Assembly (NCBI GenBank): GCA_002238865.1
Contig: MPNE01000004.1
Coordinates: 62,001 to 126,000, forward strand
Source: Gemmatimonadetes bacterium bin94
Lineage (GTDB): Bacteria; Gemmatimonadota; Gemmatimonadetes; Longimicrobiales; Gaopeijiaceae
Reading direction: 5' to 3'
DNA length: 64,000 bases
The notes below the pieces were generated by a model, which searched no databases, was not told where the DNA came from, and worked only from the letters and a program-made list of their open reading frames with translations. Both the position numbers and the translations under genes were made by a program. Shown here piece after piece: positions 54,743 to 63,840 of this stretch; the stretch's first letter is position 1, and every line of letters starts with the position of its first letter.

Positions 54743-54816
54743 GACAACCTCCTCAAGCGTCGTTCAGTGTGCCCCGCTCTCCTCGGCAACGAAAAACGGG
54801 CATTCGTCCGACAGTT

Positions 54817-54845
54817 AGTATATTGACGGCTTCCAGACAGGTCAA
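54817..54845 (-). promoter_or_regulatory. strong sigma-70-like promoter of the TPR lipoprotein gene
   Basis: On the reverse strand TTGACC (54840-54845) and TATACT (54817-54822) are exactly 17 bases apart, each five of six matches to consensus. Predicted start point is near 54810, giving a leader of about 68 bases. This is the best promoter match found in the window. tRNA-Gly and the next TPR gene lie downstream on the same strand. Confidence 0.7.
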
Positions 54846-54885
54846 AGGGGTGCGCCGGTGCGGCCGGTCGGAATGCCGTGACCGA

Positions 54886-56739
54886 TCAGGGTCTTCCGAG
54901 ATAGGTCAGAATCCTGGCCCCCATCGCTTCACTGAAGCCGGGGATGCGCCCGATCTCGGCGGGGGTGGCCTCCCGCACGCTTCGGAGCGAGCCGAAACGT
55001 GACAGCAACGCCTGCTGGCGGCGGGGTCCGACTCCGGGAATGTCGCCCAACCCGGATCGGACCGTCCGGCGGGTCCTGAGCTTGCGGTTGTAGCGAACCG
55101 CGAAGCGATGCGCCTCGTCCCGCACCCGTTGCAGCAGGTGAAGGGAGCGCGCCGTTCCGGGAAGACGAAGCCCCTGCGGGTCCCCCGGCCGATAAACCAC
55201 CTCCTGTCGCTTCGCCAGCGCCGCCAGAGCGACGTGCGAGAGGTCGAGGCCGACGAGCGCCTCGCGGGCTGCCGCGAGCTGTCCCTTGCCACCGTCAATC
55301 ACCGCCAGATCCGGAAGGGGGCCCTGCTCCTTGACCTTGCGCGCGAAAAACCTCCGCACCGCTTCGGCCATCGAACGGTAGTCGTCGTTTCCCCAATCGC
55401 CCTGAATTCGCATGTGCCGGTAGCCGGACTTCCGGGGCTCTCCGTTCTCGAAGACCACGGTGCTGGCAACGGTTTCGGCCCCCTGCGTGTGCGATACGTC
55501 GAAACACACGATGAGCCGCGGGACGACCTTGAGGCTCAGGCGGTCCTGCAGCTCGTAGAGAACGTCGTCGGTTCGCGGGAGCGGCACCTCCCCCTTCATT
55601 ACCCGGTCGGCCAGCGCCTGGCGAGCGTTGGCGAGTGCCAGTTCAAGCAGCCGCGCCTTGGCGCCCCGCCTGGGTATCCGCAGGGACACCTTCCGCGAGG
55701 CGTGCGAGTTCAGGATCCCCTCCAGGACCTTCCGATCCGGAAAGGTCGTTGGAAGCAGCACTTCACCGGGCAGATTCTCGAACGCGCGGGCGCCGCTCGA
55801 CAGGTATGCATGGGAGACAGACCTCGACACCAGATCGGCATCCGCCTCCCCTTCCACACCGGCCATCACATGTGTGTTGCGGCCGATGAGCACGCCATCC
55901 CGAATGTGTAGTGTTACGGCCACGCCCACGGAGCCGTCCCGGGCGATGCCCACCACGTCCTGATCTCCTCCGCCGACCCTGTGGACCCGTTGCTGCCGCG
56001 CGATGCCGTCCAGTCCGGCCAGTACATCGCGCAGGTGCGCGGCTCTCTCGAAGTCCATTTCCGCAGCGGCTTTACGCATCCCTGCTTCAACTTCTGCCTG
56101 CAGGGTCGCAACGTCCCCCGAGAGCACGCGCAGGACCTGGTCGATCATGGCGCGGTAGTCCACCTGTGTCTGGAGACCCACGCAAGGCGCGGCGCAACGG
56201 CCGATGTGGTGGTCGAGGCAGGGACGCGCGGGCGTTTCCGCGGGAAGGTCGTACCTGCACGAACGGATGCCGTGAATTCGCTTGACGACCTCCAACGCGC
56301 GTCGCACACGGCCAACCGATACGAATGGCCCGAAGTAGCGGGCGCCGTCCTTGCGCACCCTCCTCGTGACGTAGGCCCGCGGGAAAGGCTCGTTCACCGT
56401 GACCTTGATGTAGGGGTACTTCTTGTCGTCCCGAAGCTGAATGTTGAATCGGGGTTGGTGTTCCTTGATGAGGTTGGCCTCGAGGATCAGCGCCTCCGCT
56501 TCCGAGCCCACGACGAGGACTTCCACATCGACCGTCTGGCGGGCCAGTTCCCGCGTCTTGATGTCCGTGCCTTTGCTCTGTCCCAGGTAGGTGCGCACCC
56601 GGGCCCGAAGGGATTTGGCCTTGCCGACGTACAGGATCTCGCCCCGCGCGCTTCGAAACAGGTAGACGCCCGGGTCGGTGGGAAGGCGGGCTACATGCCG
56701 GGCATCGAAGGGAGTCCCACCGCCGGTCACGGTCGTCAC
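54886..56739 (-). CDS. uvrC: excinuclease ABC subunit C
   Basis: 617 residues from GTG 56739, which overlaps the murJ stop by four bases (GTGA). The GIY-YIG nuclease begins DPGVYLFRSARGEILYVGKAKS, the UVR domain is MRKAAAEMDFERAAHLRD, the RNase H-like second nuclease follows (CFDVSHTQG), and the helix-hairpin-helix end is IPGVGPRRQQALLSRFGSL. Makes the two incisions in nucleotide excision repair. Longer upstream starts run inside murJ and have no family-like residues. Confidence 0.97.
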   Translation of the reverse strand: MTTVTGGGTPFDARHVARLPTDPGVYLFRSARGEILYVGKAKSLRARVRTYLGQSKGTDIKTRELARQTVDVEVLVVGSEAEALILEANLIKEHQPRFNIQLRDDKKYPYIKVTVNEPFPRAYVTRRVRKDGARYFGPFVSVGRVRRALEVVKRIHGIRSCRYDLPAETPARPCLDHHIGRCAAPCVGLQTQVDYRAMIDQVLRVLSGDVATLQAEVEAGMRKAAAEMDFERAAHLRDVLAGLDGIARQQRVHRVGGGDQDVVGIARDGSVGVAVTLHIRDGVLIGRNTHVMAGVEGEADADLVSRSVSHAYLSSGARAFENLPGEVLLPTTFPDRKVLEGILNSHASRKVSLRIPRRGAKARLLELALANARQALADRVMKGEVPLPRTDDVLYELQDRLSLKVVPRLIVCFDVSHTQGAETVASTVVFENGEPRKSGYRHMRIQGDWGNDDYRSMAEAVRRFFARKVKEQGPLPDLAVIDGGKGQLAAAREALVGLDLSHVALAALAKRQEVVYRPGDPQGLRLPGTARSLHLLQRVRDEAHRFAVRYNRKLRTRRTVRSGLGDIPGVGPRRQQALLSRFGSLRSVREATPAEIGRIPGFSEAMGARILTYLGRP

Positions 56740-58271
56740 CCGCGACGGAAGAGAGAACGCAGCCTCACCGACGAGACGCCGAGAGCACGCGTGATGCCGA
56801 GATAGACGAGCGCAACCGGGAGGATTGTCACGCCGGCGCGCAGGATTGGGGGCAACGGTGGCAGAAGAAGGCCGGGGAGCATGCCCACAGCGGTTGCGAT
56901 CGCGGCGGCGAACAGACAACGCGCCACCCGCCCTCCCACGAGTGCAAGTCCGTCAAGGCGACGGTCGAGCTTGCGTCTGAGCAGGAGAAGCTCCAGCCAT
57001 GCGCCCGCCGCCGAGCCTCCCGCCAGACCAGCCGCTCCCAGCCCCAGGCCACCCACGACATAACGGTCGAGGGGGAACATCAGCGCCGCGCCCAACCCGG
57101 CCGAGACGGCGATCCGTGCGAAGGCGATCCTCGCCGGCGTGCGCGTATCGCCGAGGGCGAAGAAGGTCGAGGAAAGGACGCGTGCCGTACCGGCCGCGGG
57201 GAGACCCAGCGCGTAGACCGCCAGGATCAACCCGACCGCCGCCACCTGTCCCTCGTCGAAAGCCCCGCGCTGGTAGATCGCCGTCACCGCCTCGCGGTGG
57301 ACGATGTACCCCGCAGTCACGGGGATCATCCAGAAGAGCACGTTGCCCACCGCCTGCTCCGCCCGTTCGCGCACCGCGCTCATGCCGGACGCCCGGTCTC
57401 GCGAGAGTTCCGGAAGCTCGGCCGCGGCGATCGAAAGGCCGAACAGGGAAATGGGGAGCAGGTACAGGGTCTGCGCGTACCCCATGGCACCGACGGCTCC
57501 GATGGCGAGCAGCGAGGCGAGGTTGGTATCGAGGAGGGCACCCAGGTTGACCGCCCCGCGCGCCGCCACCGCCGGGATGAAGTTGGTGACGATCTCGCGC
57601 ACCCCCGCGATCCGCGTATTGAGCGACGGCCTCGCGTCTCCCAGGTACCGAGCCAGGAAAGGAAGCTGAAACAGCAGTTGGAGAACGCCCCCTGCCAGGG
57701 CACCCCACGCCAGGGCGACAAGCAGATCGACCCCGGCGACTCCCCGCCCTCCGAGGGTGACCATCGTGACGATCATCGAGAGGTTCCACAGTGCCGGCGC
57801 GACGTAGGAAATGAAGAACCGCCTCCGACTGTTGAGGACCCCCAGTGCCCACGCCGAGATGACCAGCACCCCCATCATGGGAAAGAGAATTCGCAGCAGC
57901 GTCACCAGGATCTCCGCCCTGCCGTCCCCGGTGAAACCGATCGTGAAGACCGCGACCAGGAGCGGTGCCGCCCAACTCCCGATCAGCGCCAACGCACCGG
58001 CCGCGACGGCCAGGAGCCCCAGCACGGCGCCGGCGGCACGCCCCGCCTCCTCTTTCCTCCCCTCTTCCAGCAGGCGCACGTAGACGGGGATGAACGAGGC
58101 GCTGAGGCTTCCCTCGCCGAGGAGGTTCTGGATGACGTTGGGGATCTTCAGCGCCGCTCGCCACGCGTCCGCCAGAGGCCCGTTCCCGAAGTACTGGGCA
58201 AAGGTGACCTCCCGCACGAGCCCGAAGACCCGGCTGACGAGGATACCCGATGCTACCCTGGAGGCTGCCAA
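56736..58271 (-). CDS. murJ: lipid II flippase MurJ
   Basis: 511 residues with about 14 hydrophobic helices. The MviN signature is GILVSRVFGLVREVTFAQYFG, then ADAWRAALKIPNVIQNLLGEGSLSASFIPVYV. The start is a TTG at 58271; four sense codons further upstream in the same frame is the TAG stop of the preceding 85-residue gene. It flips lipid II to the periplasm. Genes downstream: uvrC. Confidence 0.95.
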   Translation of the reverse strand: MAASRVASGILVSRVFGLVREVTFAQYFGNGPLADAWRAALKIPNVIQNLLGEGSLSASFIPVYVRLLEEGRKEEAGRAAGAVLGLLAVAAGALALIGSWAAPLLVAVFTIGFTGDGRAEILVTLLRILFPMMGVLVISAWALGVLNSRRRFFISYVAPALWNLSMIVTMVTLGGRGVAGVDLLVALAWGALAGGVLQLLFQLPFLARYLGDARPSLNTRIAGVREIVTNFIPAVAARGAVNLGALLDTNLASLLAIGAVGAMGYAQTLYLLPISLFGLSIAAAELPELSRDRASGMSAVRERAEQAVGNVLFWMIPVTAGYIVHREAVTAIYQRGAFDEGQVAAVGLILAVYALGLPAAGTARVLSSTFFALGDTRTPARIAFARIAVSAGLGAALMFPLDRYVVGGLGLGAAGLAGGSAAGAWLELLLLRRKLDRRLDGLALVGGRVARCLFAAAIATAVGMLPGLLLPPLPPILRAGVTILPVALVYLGITRALGVSSVRLRSLFRRG

Positions 58272-58283
58272 CGTCGGCAGAAG

Positions 58284-58541
58284 CTACGGAAGCGCGTCAG
58301 GATCGGAGCGTTCTGCCAGCAACTTCTGGAAGAACTGGTTCTCCTCGTCGAGACGGCCCACCTCTTGCACCAGACGCTCCAACTCACCCTCCAGGTAGAC
58401 GAGTCGCTCGTGTGCGCCCCCGTCCCCTTCCGTCAGGTTCCGGCGCTCAAGCCGCCTGGCGATTGCCTTCCCCACATCGGAATCAAGCACGATCGCGAGG
58501 ATGGGGATCATCAGGATGAGAACCACAATCAGTTGCAGCAT
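58284..58541 (-). CDS. small membrane-anchored coiled-coil protein
   Basis: 85 residues: an N-terminal membrane helix (LQLIVVLILMIPILAIVL) and a charged coiled coil (RLVYLEGELERLVQEVGRLDEEN). No family recognised. It shares its reading frame with murJ and is separated from it by one TAG and four codons, so it may modulate MurJ or be its former N-terminus. It follows bshC by 98 bases. Confidence 0.7.
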   Translation of the reverse strand: MLQLIVVLILMIPILAIVLDSDVGKAIARRLERRNLTEGDGGAHERLVYLEGELERLVQEVGRLDEENQFFQKLLAERSDPDALP

Positions 58542-58639
58542 GGCTAAAAGCTACCGTGTTACCGTGGCCCGTGGCAAAGCCTCCTGCGTCAGCGTCGCCC
58601 GGCTGCCGCCGGAGACCACAACGCAAACGCCGGCCGGGA

Positions 58640-60229
58640 TCAGTCCCGCAGCAACTCGACTCGGATCTCGCGACGCGCCATGGACACGAAGCCGTCGCCG
58701 TATCGCAACAGGTACTGCATTGGACTCAGCATGCGATCCTGGGGTTTGCCGCCAGGCCAGAGGTTGATCCGCGCCTTCTCGATCTGGCTCGAGGTCGTCC
58801 GGTTACGCCTCTTGACGGCCCTGACCATTTTCTTCTCCAGCGTCCCGAGTGCATCCAGCCCGGCGTTCCTGGTCTTCAACACCGTCCCCCTGAGCCCGGG
58901 GTCCAGCTCGACGCACGCGTCGCCAAGCTCCTGCGCGAGCGACTCGACCGTGGCACGCCAGCGGGCAATCGGCCCGCTCACCTCTGCCGGCAAGTGGTCC
59001 CTGGCGATGCTGCTCGCCAGAGCATCTCCTTCCCGTACATCGTCCGCGGTGACGCCGAACTTCTCCATGACCTTGGCCACCTTGCCCTCGACCACCAGCA
59101 ACGACGCCCGCGGGGTCACGATCGGCATGCCCACCCCGTGGAAGCGGAAGAGGCCGGCGAGCTGACCGAAGTATGCCAGTTCACCCGGTCCACCAACGTA
59201 GGCGAGCGTCGGGAAGATGGAGCTCTCCACCACCGGACGAAGAAGAACGTTGGGCGAAATGGTGTGAGGGGACTCTTCCACCAGGCGCATGATCCGCTGC
59301 CTTGAAAGATGTCGATCCGACCGTTTCAGCCAGAAGCCGCCGGTCGCCCTCTGGAGCCTTTCGCGTCCTGTCTGCGAGTCCAGGAAGAGGTTGGCCGCCC
59401 CCGGCAGCAGTGACACCTGCAGGTCGTAGCCCGCGGCCGTAATCGCAGCCCCCGTCTGGCGGAGCGCGGCTTCGGCGCCCTCGGGATCTTCGGCCTCGGC
59501 GCGGAAGATCGGCCTTGACGCTTCCTTGAGGCGGGGGTCTCCCGCGTCGATCAGACCCACCGGCGTGTGGCGGAGGAGCTCCGCCATGAAGGCCGAGAAG
59601 GCCGAGCCCATGGTGGCCGTCGAGGTGAAGGTGTCGCGGAGCAGATCCATGTAGCGGGCGTGGTAGTCGTTTGGCGGGAAATTCCCCGCCAGCTCCTCGA
59701 TCACCTCCTCGACATCGCTGCCCAGCCGTGTGACCCCGAGTGGCCTCCGGGCTTCCGGTGTACCGTCGCCCAGGGTGAGACGGAGGAGCTGATTGGAACC
59801 GTCGATGATGTGGGTGTGGTTCGCCTCATCCCAGTCGTGATCGTCCGAGGCGACCCAGAACAGAGGCATGACCGGCCTGTCGAGGGCATCCGACAGTTCT
59901 TCGGCCAGCCTGGCAGCGGTGAGCGCCTTGTAGAGACTGTACAGGGGGCCTCCGAAGAGGCCGGGCTGCTGTCCGGTGGTGACAAAAAAGCCCCCGTCCC
60001 GGATCACCGCGCTCAGCGCACTCCTGGCAACCGGCCCGGCCGGCCGGATGATCGCGGCCGCGGTGGCCAACCTGCCCGGATCGCCGGCCCCGTCCAGCTC
60101 CTCGGCCCTCACGCGGTAGCTGTCGAGGTTGAACGGCCCCCCACAGTAAAAGCCCTCCGCGGCACCCACACCGGTCAGGTAGTCCCGGACCAGGCGCGAA
60201 CCACCAAGCGGCCTCGCGAGCAGGTGCAC
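58640..60229 (-). CDS. bshC: putative cysteine ligase BshC (bacillithiol synthesis)
   Basis: 529 residues from GTG 60229; a TTG at 60316 would add 29 residues and overlap the methyltransferase gene. The N-terminal lobe has VTTGQQPGLFGGPLYSLYKALTA and PLFWVASDDHDWDEANH, followed by GPGELAYFGQLAGLF, the family's recognition marks. BshC joins cysteine to GlcN-malate. bshA and bshB are not in the window. GGAAGG lies upstream of the chosen GTG. Confidence 0.9.
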   Translation of the reverse strand: MHLLARPLGGSRLVRDYLTGVGAAEGFYCGGPFNLDSYRVRAEELDGAGDPGRLATAAAIIRPAGPVARSALSAVIRDGGFFVTTGQQPGLFGGPLYSLYKALTAARLAEELSDALDRPVMPLFWVASDDHDWDEANHTHIIDGSNQLLRLTLGDGTPEARRPLGVTRLGSDVEEVIEELAGNFPPNDYHARYMDLLRDTFTSTATMGSAFSAFMAELLRHTPVGLIDAGDPRLKEASRPIFRAEAEDPEGAEAALRQTGAAITAAGYDLQVSLLPGAANLFLDSQTGRERLQRATGGFWLKRSDRHLSRQRIMRLVEESPHTISPNVLLRPVVESSIFPTLAYVGGPGELAYFGQLAGLFRFHGVGMPIVTPRASLLVVEGKVAKVMEKFGVTADDVREGDALASSIARDHLPAEVSGPIARWRATVESLAQELGDACVELDPGLRGTVLKTRNAGLDALGTLEKKMVRAVKRRNRTTSSQIEKARINLWPGGKPQDRMLSPMQYLLRYGDGFVSMARREIRVELLRD

Positions 60230-60290
60230 TAGCCGCGCACCTTCCGGACGCGAAGCAATGCCGCCCGGCTCGTCCCCGCCGCGGCGTACG

Positions 60291-61034
60291 TCACGAAGAC
60301 GCCTCGGCCACGACAATGTACCTGGGCGACTCCAGGGTGAAAGGAGAGCTGTCGTAACCGCCGAAACGCCGTCCCGGGACGAGTTTCGCCTGAATCATCA
60401 TCGATTCGAGCTCCCCGGGGCGGTAAAGGCGAACTCGTTCGACGAATTCCCGTCCCGGTTTTCCCCCGCGTGGCCCGATGCTGATCCTCTTTTCGACAAT
60501 GCGACCGCCATCTACAAGGCGCCGCTCCTGAATCACGTCCACCCCGGAGACCGTCCGCCGATCCTCGGTGCGGAGATTGGTCACCACGGCGTCGGCATTC
60601 ATGAAGTCGAAGAGAAACACTCCGCCGGGCCGAAGGACGCGGCGCACCCCGTGCAACACCCCGAGGTCGTCGCTTTCGTCGTCAAAGTAGCCAAACGACG
60701 TGAAGTACGACGTCACGACATCGAACGAAGCCGGCCGAAACGGAAGATGCCTCATATCGGCGCGTACCAGGCCGGCATCGGGCAGAGCGTCGCGGGCGGC
60801 GGCGAGCATTCGTTGCGATAGATCGAGACCCACTGCGCGGGATCCGATGCGCTCGAGTTCGACCAGGTGCCGCCCTGCACCGCATGCAAGATCCAGAACG
60901 CGAGTGCGGGAGCCCAGCCCCGCGGTGTCCCGCAGGAGTTCGACGGCTCGCCGAGCCTCGGCCCGGTCCCGGTGGGGGTACAGGGCCAGGTACTCGCCGC
61001 CGAACCAGTCGCGGAACCAGGGTGTCCGTTTCAC
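60291..61034 (-). CDS. class I SAM-dependent methyltransferase
   Basis: 247 residues from GTG 61034, overlapping the rlmH stop (GTGA). Motif I is VLDLACGAGRHLVELER, the acidic motif II is AVGLDLSQRML, and motif post-I is RADMRHLPFRPASFDVVTSYF. A C-terminal beta part follows (VERVRLYRPGELESMM). Substrate is unknown. The rlmH neighbour hints at rRNA or cofactor methylation, but a small-molecule role is as likely. Confidence 0.88.
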   Translation of the reverse strand: MKRTPWFRDWFGGEYLALYPHRDRAEARRAVELLRDTAGLGSRTRVLDLACGAGRHLVELERIGSRAVGLDLSQRMLAAARDALPDAGLVRADMRHLPFRPASFDVVTSYFTSFGYFDDESDDLGVLHGVRRVLRPGGVFLFDFMNADAVVTNLRTEDRRTVSGVDVIQERRLVDGGRIVEKRISIGPRGGKPGREFVERVRLYRPGELESMMIQAKLVPGRRFGGYDSSPFTLESPRYIVVAEASS

Positions 61035-61495
61035 TTCGGTCCTTTGTGGTAGGGTTCGTTCCTCAGGATCGTTCCGGCCCGGTACAGCTGCTCGGCGAGT
61101 ACCAGACGAGCAAGGTCGTGCGGAAGAGTGAGCGCGGAAAGGGAGAGCGAGAAACGGCACTCCCGCTTGAACCCCTCTTCGAGACCGAACGCCCCGCCAA
61201 TCACGAAGTGAACACCCCGCTCGGACCGCAATGTCATTTTCTCCAGCCACCGGGCAAGCTCGACCGACGACCGCCGGTCGCCGCACCGCGTAAGGGCCAC
61301 CGTCAGGTAGCCGGGGCGCAGCAGCGCCCGAATACGGGCAGCTTCCCCGCGGCGAACGTCGGCGGCGACCTTGCCACGCGTCTGCGGCACCTCATGCACC
61401 TCCAGCCGCCAGTAGCGCGTCGCCCGCGCCTCGTACTCCCGGATGACCGGCGCCAGCGCCTTCGCCTTGCCCACCACCACTAGGGAGACCCGCAT
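61031..61495 (-). CDS. rlmH: 23S rRNA (pseudouridine1915-N3)-methyltransferase
   Basis: 154 residues, SPOUT fold. The SAM knot is FVIGGAFGLEEGF with LSLSALTLPHDLARLVLAEQLYRA; the C-terminal HKGPK tail is diagnostic (the family ends in YHK/YHR-type residues). It overlaps lpxK by 16 bases. Start ATG 61495. Confidence 0.96.
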   Translation of the reverse strand: MRVSLVVVGKAKALAPVIREYEARATRYWRLEVHEVPQTRGKVAADVRRGEAARIRALLRPGYLTVALTRCGDRRSSVELARWLEKMTLRSERGVHFVIGGAFGLEEGFKRECRFSLSLSALTLPHDLARLVLAEQLYRAGTILRNEPYHKGPK

Positions 61496-62505
61496 AGGCT
61501 CCCCGCCAACCGCTGCAGTGCATCGCGCAGCGGCCCTTCCGGCTCACCGGCAACCCGAAAGCCCACCATGATGCAGTGGCGGCCCACTTCAGGGAAGGCC
61601 GTCAGCTTCACGGCGTCCTTTGCCGTACACACGATCGTTCGGTCCCTGCGCCGAGCCAGAAGGGCGTCCATGTCGTCCCGCGTGTAGTCGTGGTGGTCCG
61701 GATACGCCGCGAGTTCGATCCGGACACCGGGCAGCAGTTCCCCCAGGCCATCGGCGAACGGGCCCGGCCGCGCGATCGAACAGACGGCCAGCACGTCCCC
61801 GCGGGGTGGGGCCACGGCCTCGCCGTCCAGGTTGCTCCACTCGCTCATCTTCATCTCAGCCTCCACGACCGGCACTCCTGGGGCTACTCGGCTCAACCGT
61901 TCACGCCACTTCGCCGCAGTCCCGCGGCGGGGAGTTCGCCGCGTCACAAGGACGTGGGTGGCACGCCCTGCCGCCGAGAGGGGTTCCCGGTACGGCCCGC
62001 GGGGCAGCATGCGCACCCGCCACGGATCTTCGGCGGCGAGCAGCAGGATGTCCAGCGCGCGCGGCACGCGCCGATGCTGGAAGCCGTCGTCCAGGAGGGC
62101 CAGATCGTGCCCCTGTGCGCTGGCCGCACGTACCCCCGCCCGGCGGTCGCTCCCCGCGAAGACCGCCCCGTCACCGAACCACTGCCGGTACAGCACGGTT
62201 TCGTCCTCGCCGTATCCCCGGGTGACCACGGCCGCACCGACACCGCGCACCCGGAGCCAGTCGTGAAGCCAGCGCAACACTGGCGTCTTTCCCGTACCCC
62301 CCACCGTGAGGTTGCCCACGGATATGACCGGGATCGGCGCCCCCGGCGGCAGCGTGCGGTCGTACCAGCTGTTGCGAGCGCGGACCGCGACCCGGAAAAG
62401 CACCTCCGGCGGAGCCAGCGCCGAACCCAGCACACGGGCTGCCGGCCCGGGCGCTTCGCGATCCCAGACGTCACGAACCAGCGTACGAACCCCACGCCCC
62501 GTCAT
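61480..62505 (-). CDS. lpxK: tetraacyldisaccharide 4'-kinase
   Basis: 341 residues. The P-loop is VGNLTVGGTGKTPVLRWL, with DDGFQHRRV and DILLLAAEDPWRVRMLPRGPYREP further on. It phosphorylates the disaccharide at the 4' position to give lipid IVA. The start overlaps the lpxB stop by four bases. An N-terminal membrane-associated helix is present. Confidence 0.95.
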   Translation of the reverse strand: MTGRGVRTLVRDVWDREAPGPAARVLGSALAPPEVLFRVAVRARNSWYDRTLPPGAPIPVISVGNLTVGGTGKTPVLRWLHDWLRVRGVGAAVVTRGYGEDETVLYRQWFGDGAVFAGSDRRAGVRAASAQGHDLALLDDGFQHRRVPRALDILLLAAEDPWRVRMLPRGPYREPLSAAGRATHVLVTRRTPRRGTAAKWRERLSRVAPGVPVVEAEMKMSEWSNLDGEAVAPPRGDVLAVCSIARPGPFADGLGELLPGVRIELAAYPDHHDYTRDDMDALLARRRDRTIVCTAKDAVKLTAFPEVGRHCIMVGFRVAGEPEGPLRDALQRLAGSLCGSP

Positions 62506-63626
62506 GGACTCGAAACGCGCCGGGTCTCGTGCAGGATCTGTTCGGCCAGGTCGACCACCCGCGTTGCGGCTCCGGGTGATCCAAGCGCCGTTCGGACTGC
62601 GGCCAGACGCGCCAGCATTTCTCCGCGCTCGCGGGAGTCCTCGGCGAGGAGGGGTTCGATGGCGTCAACGAGCGCGGACGTCGTCACTTCGCCCTGGATG
62701 AACTCCGGCACGACCCGGTCCCCCGCGACCAGATTGGCCAATGCCACATGCGGCACCCGGACCAGCCGCCGAGCCAGGAACCATGTGAGGGGATGCGTAA
62801 TGTACGCGACCGCAAAGGGCATGCCGGCGAGCGCGGCCTCCAGCGTACTGGTCCCCGATTTGACCAGGCCCGCGGTGGCCAGCGCCCGCAGCGACGCCCC
62901 GTCCTCGGTGGTCGGAAACGGCATTGAGCGATACGCCGACGCGGGCAGGCCGGACACCTTGCTGACGATCACCTGAAGTCCCCGAATGCGCCGTTGCAAT
63001 TCCCGGGCGGCGGCCGTGAAGGGTCGGGCATGGCGAATCAGCTCCTGTCTCCGAGACCCCGGAAAGAGGGCGAGTACCGGTGCGCCGGGCGGGATACCCA
63101 GCGTTCGCGCGAGAGCTTCGGGTTCGCCCGGCAACTCCTCATCCAACAGCGGATGACCGACAAACACGGCCCGTCCCCCGTGGGCCCGGTACAGTTCGGC
63201 TTCGAAGGGCAGGATGACCGCGATCCGATCCGCGGCCCGTGACAAGCGCTCGGCACGCCCCGCCCTCCACGCCCACACCTGCGGACCGATGTAGTAGAGC
63301 ACAGGTATCCCCAGCCGCTCGGCGTGCCGGGAGATCCTCAGGTTCAGCCCGGGGTAGTCGACGGGCAATACCAGGTCGAAACCCCCCTCTTCCAGCAGGT
63401 GTTTCAGTTGCGATTCGAGACGCCGGAAGAATGGGAGTCGCTTCACGACTTCCGCGAATCCCATGACCGCGAGGTCGTCAAGGCCCCTGATGAGCCGGAC
63501 TCCCGCCGCTGCCATGCACTCGCCCCCCAGTCCGGTCATCTCGACTTCCGGCCACCGGCGACGGAGCTCACGGGCCACGCGGGCTCCGTGCATGTCCCCC
63601 GAAACCTCTCCCGCAAGGATCATCAC
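62502..63626 (-). CDS. lpxB: lipid-A-disaccharide synthase
   Basis: 374 residues from GTG 63626 (ATG 63623 or TTG 63704, giving up to 400 residues, are alternatives). Motifs: ILAGEVSGDMHGARVARELR, DYPGLNLRISRHAERLG, YYIGPQVWAWRAGR, GHPLLDE, LFPGSRRQE and SGTSTLEAALAGMPFAVAYIT. GT19 enzyme that joins UDP-diacyl-GlcN with lipid X. The arginine-rich extension from TTG 63704 starts right after the 44-residue gene but has no family-like residues, so the start is not settled. Confidence 0.93.
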   Translation of the reverse strand: MMILAGEVSGDMHGARVARELRRRWPEVEMTGLGGECMAAAGVRLIRGLDDLAVMGFAEVVKRLPFFRRLESQLKHLLEEGGFDLVLPVDYPGLNLRISRHAERLGIPVLYYIGPQVWAWRAGRAERLSRAADRIAVILPFEAELYRAHGGRAVFVGHPLLDEELPGEPEALARTLGIPPGAPVLALFPGSRRQELIRHARPFTAAARELQRRIRGLQVIVSKVSGLPASAYRSMPFPTTEDGASLRALATAGLVKSGTSTLEAALAGMPFAVAYITHPLTWFLARRLVRVPHVALANLVAGDRVVPEFIQGEVTTSALVDAIEPLLAEDSRERGEMLARLAAVRTALGSPGAATRVVDLAEQILHETRRVSSP

Positions 63627-63705
63627 CCTGGTTGGCCCACGCCACCTGGAAGTGCCGTGCTGCCTCGGCGCCCTTCTCTCGCCGGGCGGATCTCTGCTCA
63701 ACAAC

Positions 63706-63840
63706 TCAGAAGATTCGCCCGAGGTACCAGATGGTCGCGACCACGACGACCAACAGTGCCAGAAGAGCTCCCGGAGTCTTCCCCTTCTTCGCGTCGAGCC
63801 ACTCGCGCTTACGACGCCGACGCACGCGTATGAGCGACAT
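63706..63840 (-). CDS. 44-residue basic single-pass membrane protein
   Basis: ATG 63840 to TGA 63706. A strongly basic N-terminus (RVRRRRKREWLDAKKGK) is followed by one hydrophobic helix (GALLALLVVVVATIWYL) and a short end. Its first 32 bases overlap the end of the oxidoreductase gene, and it runs into the lpxB region, so it is in the operon. The positive-inside pattern supports a genuine inner-membrane protein. No family recognised. Confidence 0.55.
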   Translation of the reverse strand: MSLIRVRRRRKREWLDAKKGKTPGALLALLVVVVATIWYLGRIF

